A DNA stretch of 64,000 bases, taken from positions 18,385,745 to 18,449,744 of the forward strand of contig NC_049992.1 of NCBI RefSeq assembly GCF_000003815.2, read 5' to 3'. Made by a program: the position numbers and the translations under genes. This stretch comes from Branchiostoma floridae (taxonomy: Eukaryota; Chordata; Leptocardii; Amphioxiformes; Branchiostomatidae). Below, piece by piece: positions 12,701-24,700 of the stretch (the first letter of the stretch is position 1; the number at the start of each line of letters is the position of its first letter). The notes under the pieces were generated by a model. It was not told the DNA's origin and did no database searches. It was given only the letters and a program-made list of their open reading frames with translations.

Positions 12701-15700
12701 CCTCCATCATGAAGCTTGCCGTACCAGTAGCAGTGAAGTTTCTCCAGCAGGGGAACCGGGAGCTGAGTAGGAACATGTCCAGTTATCTGTCCCTGGCTGC
12801 CATAGAGAACGCCGGACTGCTTGCCAGACACACCAAACACATCATTGATAGTATCATAGCAGGTGAGGAGTGTCTTCAGTCACTAAATGGTAAATGTGTA
12901 GTCACACGAGCATGTATATGAGGTCTGTTCATTGACATATTTTTTCTTCATATGCAGTCATATACACAATACGCACCTCATATGCGTCTCAATCTCTTTT
13001 TGCCAGTTTTAGGTTCACGTACTTTGCCGTACTGTGCGTGTACTCGAGTACGAATACAAAATAATTGAGATGTGTATGAGAATATGAGGTGCAAATTATG
13101 CATACAACTGTGCATGAAAAAAAAAGTCAGTATGGACTTCACATAGACAGCAGGCAATGTTCAAATTACCCTTAGGAAGCCCAATTTGCAAGGGAATACC
13201 GTACACTGTTCTTTATATAAATGTTATTACAACCTAGCTAAGTAGCACAAAAAAGGAATATATCATCACTATCAGTGTAGGTCATGGGTTTAAGAGTTTT
13301 CAGTGTATCTGTATTTGAAGTGGTCAGGTGGTGTTGCATCTTTTCATCCAGTTTTAGACTGTAATCATTCATAAGCATTCAGTGGCCATTTTCTGCAGAA
13401 CATGGAATGACTAGTCACATGTCAGCCCTGTGTGTGTAAATTCAAGTGTTTTCGAATCTATTCAATGTTGAAGCTATCGATTTGCCAAAATCATAGATCA
13501 GCTTTTAAATGTTGTTTTCACATATTATATCTTTTTGTTATAGAATTTTTCTATAGAATTTCAATTGACATCGTTTCCTCTAAGAATTATGTGGCCTTCA
13601 GCTTATATGTTAAATTATTTCATGGGACCTATAGCTAATCTCTGTGGAGAGGCCCACGAAAAGCCTTCTGCCCTCCCCCTGCATGTATTTCTTTCCTGTA
13701 TTTCAATGTGTTTTTAATTCATGTACATGTAATGTATGCGAAGAAATAAAGAACCTACATGTACATGACTTTGATAATCACACCTTACAGGAAACAGGTC
13801 CTTGATCCGAGTTCTGCCCCAGATCTACCGGGAGGCTCCTGATCCAATCAACAAGCGCGTACCAGACCTGGTCAGGCAGCTCAAGGAGTGTGACGGGTCT
13901 GAGAGGGGCAATCTGTTACAGCTGCTCTCATTGGTCGCAAAGAAGGAGCCCAAAGTGAGAGAAATTCTTTGCTAACTGCATTCTTTGATGTTTTGTACTT
14001 TGTTGAAATGAAGGGATCTTATTTTCCCCAGTCGTTAGATGTAGGTTTTTACTTACTTACACACAATACCATAGGGCAAGCCTAATGATGGTGATATTGT
14101 GTGCAAGTAGCTTGAGAAAAGGCTATGGAGAAAACATTCTGCATTTTCTTGAAAATGTTGCCTTTCTAGTTTCAGTACAGTCAATTGAAACCTGTATTAG
14201 CAGCCACCTTTGCACAGCAACCACCTGGCCATTTTGGTCACTTTTTGTCGGTACCTTAAATTTTTTCCACTGATCTAAGTATTAAGAAATAGTCTATAGA
14301 CTCTATAGCCACCTGTACAACGCGGCCACATTTCTCATTATTGCTCGTGGTCAATTGATCAGCATTTTCTTTATAGAGGCCACCTGTCTATAGTGGCCAC
14401 ATTTCTCCAGTCCCTTGAGTGGCAACTCATATTTGTCATAATTTTCACAATGTCTTCTTTCATACCTCCCCAGCTCATGATGCCATATGTGAACACCCTG
14501 GTGGATTTCCTCCCCTCCCCTCCCACCACCACACAAGTCCTGCCTGTCCTGGTCGACATGGCGACGGCCAATGCCACGCCCTTTGTGGGCATGCTGGGCT
14601 CCCTGCAAAAGACAGCGGAACAGCAGCCCATGTGTCTGAGTGGGGTGGCCAGGATCGTGGGTGCCATCGGGAGAACGGATGAGGTAAGTGGAATTTGTGA
14701 AAATTGCATGAACACAAAAGCTATGTGTGACCATGTGATAATGGTGTTCAGCACCAAGGACAGGTTTGTGTGCTGGTGTTAAACTAGAGTTGCGTATAGG
14801 TACACTGTACCGTGTGTCTGAGCGGAGTGGCCAGGATCGTGGGTGCCATTGGGAGAATGGACGAGGTACAACTTCAAATTCTCAAATTAGTGAAAATTGC
14901 ATGACAACAAAATCTATGTGTGACTGTGGATGGTTTTCAGCACTAAGGACAGGTATTTATGCTGGTGTTAAAATAGAGCTGTGTATTGGTATACTGTACC
15001 ATGTGTCTGAGCGGAATGGCCAGGATCGTGGGTGCCATCGGGAGAATGGACGAGGTACAACTTAAAATTCTCAAATTAGTGAAAATTGCATGACAACAAT
15101 ATCTATGTGTGACTGTGGATGGTTTTCAGCACTAAGAACAGGTATTTGTGCTGGTGTTAAAATAGAGCTGTGTATTGGTATACTGTATATATACCATGTG
15201 TCTGAGCGGGGTGGCCAGGATCGTGGGTGCCATCGGGAGAACGGACGAGGTAAGATCTCATCTTCGAATTTGTGAAATTGCATGAACACAAAAGCTATGT
15301 GTGACCATGTGTTAATGGTGTTCAGCACCAAGGACAGGTTTGTGTGCTGGTGTTAAAATAGAGCTGCGTATCGGTACACCGTACCATGTGTCTGAGTGGG
15401 GTGGCCAGGATTGCGGGTGCCATCGGGAGAACGGACGAGGTAAGACTTCAAGTTCACAAGTTAGTGTAAGAAAGGTTAGGACTTGCCAAGGGTGACGCTA
15501 GGTGAATACATTTGTAGTTTTGCCATAGGATGCAACATATGTGCCTGTTTATGTATGTTTTATATCATAAAGCAATGAGAACACACTAAAAATTTTTAAG
15601 TCGGAAAAGTAGTCATGAAGTAGCCTGGTTTCCAGCCATATTATAGCTCCCGAGTCTCTTCTGTCCTCTCCGCAAATGGAGAGGACAGAAGAGACTTGGG

Positions 15701-18700
15701 AGCTATAATACGACATGATACCAGGCTAGTCATGAAGCTGTAAATTTTGTTACTTTTTTTTCAATAAAGCTGTTTAAAAAGAATTAAAAAAACTCCACGT
15801 AAAAATTGCATGACCACAAAATCCCACACAGGGTTCTCACCAGGATTTTTCACAGCGTAGGATCATCTTAGCAATTTGTCACATGGAAGTGTGGGAGTCT
15901 AGGAGTGAGATATAGTAGCAAAAGTGGTCACCTGAGAAGAAAAAAGAAGACCAAGCGGTATCGGTGTGAGCACTTTAGGGAGTTTGGGGGCATCTTCCAC
16001 TTGGAAATTTCTAAGTTCATAACTCTCAGACAAGCAATTTTGAGGGTTAAATATAAGGAATTGAAGCCAATTTTTGTCAACATCTACATAGAAAACAACA
16101 GAAAAACCCCTATGCTGCCCAAATCACAACATAGGAGCCCCCTATGCTCGACTGCCCTGGCAAGAATGCTGCTACAGTAAATGTCACAGGCTTTACTGTA
16201 AGAACTTCTATTAGACCATGAAAGATACTAGTGTTAGACATTAGAGTCAAGAATAGGAAAAGTTTCACTGCTCTGTTCAACATACTAGTATTTTGAATGC
16301 ACATTATTGTGAACGGACTGTCCTTAACCTAGTGTTGTGTAGTATAACATGGGTACATAATCAAAACTGTCAAGCTTATCTAATTCATATAAGCAATGAC
16401 ACATTGTATTTTGCATTTTGTTATTTCTCATTTCTTCAGGCTGAAGCCAAGGATTGCCTAATTTACCTCGTTCAGCAGCTGTCTAATGCAGACCACAGTT
16501 CCTTGCCTGTACTGTTGGGGGAGATCAAGACTCTGGTAGACCGGAACCCAAACCAGCTGACAGATCACATCAAGGAGATCAACAGATACAACGACTCGTC
16601 CTCGAGCGCTGCTAGACTTATCGTTCAACAGCTGCAGCAACAAGCAGCAAGAAGGTTTATTGTTTATTGTTCATTGACTCCTTTAGTTGTTGACATATAA
16701 TCTTTCTTTATTGAGACACGACAAAAGTACAGCGACTTTCGTAAGGTCTACATGTATAACAGCTACTAACAGTACAACTAAACATACATATATGGATATC
16801 TATAGGTATGAATAAATCAACATATACATGTAGGGTCTAGCTTGTCATTTACACTATTGGTTCTATGGTGTAAACATTGGTAGATATATTTGCCTACTTG
16901 TACACAGTGTGGATTATCGCCTCCCAAAATGTAGTTGAGTTTATCTATCGAACAAAGAGTAGCAAATTCTTTAGAGCAAGTGGAAAGTAATTTGAACATA
17001 TCATTGCAACAACTACTCTTCCAGGAGTAATACAAGTAATACTTGGACACGTACAGTTTGTAACATACACAACATATAACATGTCAGTAAAAAATCATCA
17101 AACAAACGCATGTGCTTTAATTTATCAAAATTATCAAGTCCCTCATGTGTCATTAGCTGAGTTTCGCATGTGTTTCACTAGCTGCTGTCTGAACATCTTG
17201 GGTGTGCTCACAGTTTGCAACTCATGTCATAGTTGTTTCCATACGGATGCTGCTCTATATATGTGAAGGATTTTTTAAAGACTGTTTGTCTTTGGTTTCT
17301 CAGTTCTAAAGTTCTTCCGTGTTGCATGTCTCGTATGGTAGCTGTGCTGGTTAGATACCAGATGTAGTCTACAGTACAATGATGATGGCGATTAGTACTT
17401 CCAGTGTTCTAGCCAGCCTGAAATTTTTTCCTGTCCCCAGGGAAAAAGTTAAAAACTAGACCCCCTAAAATGCTATTTCCTGCATTTTGAGGGGCAAATT
17501 TTGCTGTTTTTTTGTTTGTAAACAAGATGAAGCCTTTTCCATGCTTCTAGATCTTTAAAAAAAATGCCACAAATACATTGAATCAAAATTTTCTTTATAA
17601 CAGTCAATTGTACATTTGTAAATCTTATATATATCATGCAGTAGGTAATGCTTGTTTACTCTTTGTTTATTTACAGTTGTGGGAGCACCCCAACTCCAGA
17701 AGGAGGCATAGACAAGGAAGCCCCCAGTCCTGCCACTAGTCCAACACCCCAGGCTGTCCAAAAAACAAACGAAAAACTTTCAACCACCTCCCCATCCTCT
17801 GTCCCTACCACAAGCCCCACCCAGACCTCTCCCCCTCATGAAAGTAAATCGCCAAGCTCCCTCGCTACTACTACTACCTCCTCTTCCACTACTTCTACTA
17901 AAAGGCATAGTGGGACCAAGTCACATAGCAACCCTAACCTCATCCCCAGCCCCAGTATTAGAAACACTGCCGTAAGACAACCTCGTCCTGTATCATTGGA
18001 ACAGTCCATTCCATCCTCCTCCTCCTCTAGTAAAGCTGTGAAGAGATTCAGCTCCCCCACTCCCACTAATGGAACGATCCATACTGCTGCAGTACCGTCA
18101 CTGTCCACACAGGGGCTCTCCACGTCCACAGGCTCCATTAAGACCACTGCCACACGAACGTCTACAACGTCAACCCAGACCACGACATCGAATCCCAACC
18201 TTGTTCCGTCTCCGCCGAAAACGCTTCCTGTCAGCGCCAGTTCAACATCGTCACATCTGGCGGCTTCGTTGCCGGGGCCCAGCGCCATGGTGATGACCTC
18301 TGGCCCGGGCAGTACGAGCAGCTTACCGTACAGATCCAAGGAGCGGCCGCGATCTGCCGCTTCCCTTGAAGGGGTGAGTTAGAGTAAGGGCTGTCTACGG
18401 AGACATTGTGTGGATGGTGTTCAGCACCAGGGACAGATATGTGTGACTATGTGTGGATTGTGTTCGGCACCAGGGACAGATATGTGTGTCTATGTGTGGA
18501 TAGTGGTTAGCACCAGGGACAGATATGTGTGTCTATGTGTGGATAGTGGTTAGCACCAGGGACAGATATGTGTGACTATGTGTGGATTGTGTTCGGCACC
18601 AGGGACAGATATGTGTCTATGTGTGGATAGTGCTTAGCACCAAGGACAGGTATGTGTGACTGTGTATATAGTGTTCAGCACCAAGGACAGGTATGTGTGG

Positions 18701-21700
18701 CATTGTGTGGATGGTGTTCAGCACCAAGGACAGGTATGTGTGACTGTGTGTTGATGGTGTTCAGAACCAAGGACAGGTATGAGTGACTGATTGTTGATGG
18801 TGTTCAGCAACAAGTACAGATATGTGTGACTGTGTGTTGATGGTGTTCAGAACCAAGGACAGGTATGAGTGACTGTTGATGGTGTTCAGCACCAAGGACG
18901 GGTATATGCATTAGCATTTAACCAGGACTGCGTATCGCTACTCTGAAAATCAATTTGTTACAAGTCCAAAATACTAGATCATGAAGTACCGGTACTGTAC
19001 CAATATAGATGTACACCAAGTATATGCTCATTTTGTGACTGAAGATGGGTAAGTCCTAACACAAAGACCAAAATTCACCACTGCAAAAGATGTATATTGT
19101 AATATGCTGTGCTGAAACATGAAATCTGGCCACTTGAAATCGGGCCTAACTTCATGAATTCATGAGGACACCAAACATTATTATATAATAGAATATAAGA
19201 GGGTAATGTACCAGAAAAGACTATGCTCAAACAATTTACCACAAAATCTGCAGAAACAAAAATTCACTTCGACATTTTTCTTGCAGAAGAGAATATCCCT
19301 TAGTAGTGATGTCATCATCAAGAGGATGACCCCTGACCCCGCCCCCAGTGGGGTCAGGGCAAAGGTCATCAGCAGAAAGAAGGCTGCGACCGAAAAAATC
19401 CGCAACACGGAGAAGCGGAAAAGCCTAGCGGATCAGATCAAGGGCATCATCAACTTTGGGGACAGCTCGGACAAGTCGGAAAGGGGCTCAAGTGAAACGC
19501 TTACTAAGGTACGAAATATATATATAATATAGGCCATGTCGATTTGATTGTATGGATGACATCTGCGGGCATATTGATTTCCAAAAATAGGAAAGGTTTT
19601 CAACCATACTGTAAATCGTACAAAGCAACTGCAAAATGATTAAAGATGTGACGTAGAATGCAGGCTAAATGGAAAAAATCTGAAGTCAGGCGACGCCGGT
19701 TAAGCCTTGCTGGACATGTTGTTTGACATGGCTAACCAGCCGGTAAACTGCTCTGTTGGTCCCCAGAAGCAAATAGGAGAAGAGGACGTCCATACGTCAC
19801 GCTAAAGAACTTTATTGAAGCAGAGACTGGTCTATATTGATAAGGACCTCATTGAACTGATGAAAGATAGAACACAATGGAAGCAGAGCTATGTGAATGC
19901 TTATGCTTGTTAATGAGTATGAATATGTATGTATGTATGTATGTATCTGCTAATGTCATAGAATGGCAAGGTCAATTCCAAGGTCATGGAAGAAGATGCA
20001 AAAGAACAAAAAACTGTTGTTTGGTATACTCCACATCACACTGTTTTCAGTCATTTGTGCAACCTTCCTGACCACTTTGATTTCATGACGAAGGCAACTG
20101 TTTTTTGGGACAAACTTTTTTTTGTTCACACGCTCACATCAGTTTTGGGGTTCCCAGAGGATGTCATCCATACAATCAAATCAGCATTGCCTGATTTGTT
20201 TATTTCACTGCACAATGTGATGTTTAAAGCATATGATATGAAAATGTTCTGCTGCACTGCAGTGGTAAATGAAGCTGCTAGGGTCCAAATGTCTGACGAT
20301 TGATATGACTATATTGAAAAAGTGATGTCATGGACTGGTGTAAATGATTAGGATAATCCATAACAAAATCAATATATCTTCTCATGCATTATCATTAACT
20401 GTATGAATTGAAAGTGTAGAAATTATCTTAGGAGAATATTAGGGACTTACGAATAGGCAAATGTTAATCTAAAAAATTTGAATGTTTTTGCAGACCAATG
20501 ACGAAGTTGACGTCCTTCAAGACTGGTCCAAGGGCAAAATGGAGGACATCAAGGACTACATGTCAGAGGTCAACTGCCGGGTGCCTATCCCATGTTCCTG
20601 TGCAATAGAAGGTACGACAATTGGTCGGACACAGCCCACTATTCCAGTCTCCCATTCTAATACATGGAAATCATGTAAAATAAAAGATAAAAGTAAGTGT
20701 AAGGTATAGTACATTATAAAACTCACATTGACAGTATAGTCTTACCTCTAAAGTGTCCACCTAGTAACTAGTTAATTTGGTACAGCTATTTAGATACGCA
20801 TACTGATTTGAGTATTGACTTCTTTTTCCATGGGGCCAGTTCCTTTCACAGTCATCATAATCTATAAACTTAGTGCATTCTTTGGATAGTTGTTCGTATA
20901 TCGTGGATAGTCATGCATACAAATGTATGTCATTTAAAATTCAGCTGTCTTTTTACGGAAAAGGCTATCTTAAATCCTTGTTGGCAGTTGCTTCAAAGAA
21001 TGCTTAAAGTCCTTAATCATTACAATTGTACAAAGACCTACTGTACTGTTGATGTGACCAGGCCCTAACAGTTGTGTTAGAAAATTCAATGAATTTTGTT
21101 TCTTTCTTCTTTTGTCCCAGATACAAAAAGTGGCTCCTTGGCACGGCTAGGTTTCATGTGTGCAAAGAAGGGAGAGCACTGTCTGTACTCCAGAACACAG
21201 TTCATCACCATGAGCAGACATCCCAAACTCTGGCTGCATCTTATGTTCCTGCACATACAGGTAAGGGAACAAACAAACAAACAAACAAACAAACAAAGAA
21301 GTAAGTAGTTAACAAACTGTGGCAAGGCTACATCTCATGTTCCTGCACATACAGGCAAGATAACAAACAAACAAACAAACAAACAAACAAAGAAGTAAGT
21401 AGTTAACAAACTGTGGCAAGGCTACATCTCATGTTCCTGCACATGCAGGTAAGATAACAAACAAACAAACAAACAAACAAACAAACAAAGAAGTAAGTAG
21501 TTAACAAACTGTGGCAAGGCTACATCTCATGTTCCTGCACATACAGGTAAATAAACAAGTAAATAGTAAACAAACTGTCCACTCTGTACCACTCTGTATG
21601 CCCAGCCCTGCATAAGGACCACCTGGTATGTATACGGAGTCAAACTGTACTAGTCAGACTACATTGTATGCCTACACAATGGCAACTTTGCCATTGATGT

Positions 21701-24700
21701 ACAGTCAATCCTAAACTAGTAACCATTGCAGGCACTTTTTGGTGGTCCTTTAGCTTCTTTTTCACATTGAACCAAGCATTAAGAATCTTATCTATTACAA
21801 CCACCTTTCTACTTTGGCTATCTGATATGCTCATGTCTTTTGATTGGTATGGTCACTGTTGACAGGTTTGACTGTTCTTGTTTTCCTCAACATATCTGAT
21901 CAGTAAGCACATTGTAGTGGAGAGCTTGTAGTAAAAGAAGAAAAAATGTTGCAGAAAAATGATACAATTTATATCTAGGGATGTCCCTGTAGCTCAACTG
22001 GTAGCAGTGCCACCTGTACAATTGAGCTCCTGGAGTCCTGGTTGCAAATGTGGTAATTGGGAGACCCTGGTTCAAATCTTGGGTAGGGCATCATGGTTAG
22101 AGTTGCAGTTGCCTTTTGGGAGGGACGTAAAAGGAGGGCCACATGTTAGAGGATGTTACAACAGCCTCATTACTCAGATTGGTACCTACTTATTGTAAGA
22201 TGAATAATAAACAAGATGAATAGCAAACAGTCGAGTTGCTAGTCACAGTAAGACTAGTCTTTAAAACTGTGCTTTACTTCAACTTCCAGGCTAAGGAAAG
22301 AAGCGCCCTATCCAAGCAGGACCAGAGAATACAGTCCCTGATCACTCAGTGGGAGAGAATCAAGAGACGAGGGGTGCTGACGTTAGAGGGGCACGTCATG
22401 CAGTCTCAGTTTCCCTCAGAAAGGGTAATTAGAAATCTTTTTTATTTGTTACGAAGTGTTTCCTGTGTTTGTCCCTCTTTTGCAACCTAATTTTTTTTAA
22501 TGGAAAAAAGTGTTCTTTGTCCATGTTTCACATTACATTCCAATGCTTTTGCAACAGTCCTATACAAATGTATGTATGTGTTCTCTGTGTTTGTGTATTT
22601 GTGTGTTTGTCTGTGAGCAGTATAAGTCGAGAAGCCTTGGATGGATCCCAATGATAGTTGGTAGGTAGTAGGGGTCGGGAAAACAAAGTTTAAGGAAGAT
22701 AGTGGGATGATGATGATGTTGCGATGTTTGTGTGGTAGATAGCTAGCTCTTTGGCCAGAGAGTAAGTGCTGTAGGTTTGGGCCCCCTACCGTCGTTATTT
22801 TAACTGCAGGGGTTGGTTTTGTTACATTTGTGAATCCTTTGGTAATGTAATATGATAAAACAGTCTATTGTTTAGTCATTTGTTACACTGTTATAAAAAG
22901 ATTTATTTTTTGGTATAAAATCTGTGACATTAAATCTAATCGGCATAAGGCTGCTCAATAATTTTTGCCATTAAAGATAAAATTTTGTAATTTTTCAGGA
23001 CCAGGAAATGTTACATGGTCAGCTCGATGAGGTGCGCTTCTTTGACCTGTTCTCTTATGACCAGTCCGAGGACAACTGGGAGTGCTTCATGTGCAGTAAT
23101 CCTGACAAGGCTACAGGTAGTGTGTTCATCTGTGTTGGTTGAAATCATTAAATTTCTGAAGGAAAGTACAACTGTAATGTCCAACTCAATACTTGCTAGC
23201 TAGCTAAAGTTGCCATAAATCACATTGTGATGCGTACGCTCGGCACCCATCTCCGTTTCATAGCCCTGGGGTCACACATAGGTCACTACAGCAGGGGGCT
23301 AGTCCACTGGTAGTGAAGTGTGTTTAGCTTCCATACTCTTCTCTTAGTAAAGAAAGAAGTGTGTACCATTTTTTAAAAGTCTTTGGTATGACCCGGCTAC
23401 AGCATCCAGTCTTCCTTGGTGGTCTCCCATCCAAGTACTGTCTGGACTGCGCGTTGCTTAACCTCTGAGGTCAGAGGGATCGGGTGTGTCAACTCACCAC
23501 GGCCTACACTTAACCAAAATTTTGATCACCCAACTCAAGGAATAAACACTGTTTTCTGTGACATCACTTTATGTAGATAGCACACATAACTCGATGAGGA
23601 GTGGATCATACATTTTTAAGTTGCAGGAAGTCTATAGTGCCCCCCAACACCACCCACCCCCCACCCCCGTCTCTGTAGGGACTTGTCGTAAGGCCCAGAT
23701 AGCACAGCTCTATTCATTTCTCTTTGGTTTTGTCTAAGGTTCTGTTTGATGACCAAGATTGTTGTCTGTTCCCTAGGTCTTCTTCAGGAGGGCCAGCCAC
23801 TTATTGAAGGTCAGCTGAAGGAGAAGAAGGTCCGGTGGAAGTTCATCCGGCGCTGGAGAACCAGATACTTCACCTTAGCTGGCGCACAGCTGGTGCAGAA
23901 GTCTAGATCGGTAAGCATCTTTTTGAATATGATATGTTTTTCCAGTCAAGAACACCACGATTTTTTTTCTGTAATATGTTCATGTAGTAACCGTTCATAT
24001 ATTTTCAGGACTGTAGTCTTCAGCTTAGCAAATTACATTAAGTTTTGGAGTGTACATTAAGCCTTGCAAATTTTTTAGCTAACTTTTTTTCCAGGTGACA
24101 GTAGACTGTAACAGGCACAAACAAAGATAGTCACATAGCCTTTTAGAGCCATAGATATGGTATTGGATCTCTCTCCATCCACCACCTTTTACCTTCTTTA
24201 CTGAAGACAGGTACACTGGCTGGTAGAGTGAGGTTAGTGCCTTTTCTAAAGCCCCGTTTACAAATCAAGAATTTAGCTCAGCCGAGTTGCCAGTGAGCTC
24301 TAAATTACGAGGAGGTATAACCCTGATGCCGGCGAAGAAACTCTGCCATTTGTTCGTAGGCATTAGGGTCATGCCTCCTCCTAATTAAGAGCTCGCTGAC
24401 AACTCGTCCGAGCTAAATTCTTGATTTGTAAAGCCGGCTTAAGAACACAACTTTTATTAACCAAAATGTCAGGGATCAAACCTGTAACCTCTCAGTCTTG
24501 CATCCTCTAGTCATTTCTCTGCAATTTGACACAATGCAAGATACTAGTAACCGCTTATTTTCTTTTAGACTCAGAATTTGGAAATTTTAAGAAAACAATT
24601 TTCGTGTTGTTTTGATTTTCTAAATTTTTTTTTTTTCAGAAAAAGGATGATGCCTTGCCGATCGAACTCAGCAAGGTGCAAAGTGTGAAGGTGGTGAGAA

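Noticed and set aside
14351-14757. Long overlapping frames on both strands at VEPH1 exon 6
   Set aside because: Only the 14474-14683 frame matches the family; the others are shadows and read through the donor.
14812-15439. Alternative cassette exons of VEPH1
   Set aside because: The exon 6 fragments keep donors but have no acceptor or pyrimidine tract just upstream, so they cannot be spliced as separate exons on this evidence.
17836-18339. 167-codon minus-strand open frame rich in Val/Glu/Asp
   Set aside because: Exact antisense of the Ser/Thr/Pro-rich VEPH1 exon 8; a composition shadow.
23406-23507. Functional 5S rRNA gene on the minus strand
   Set aside because: Many substitutions and a SINE body directly attached; it is a SINE head.
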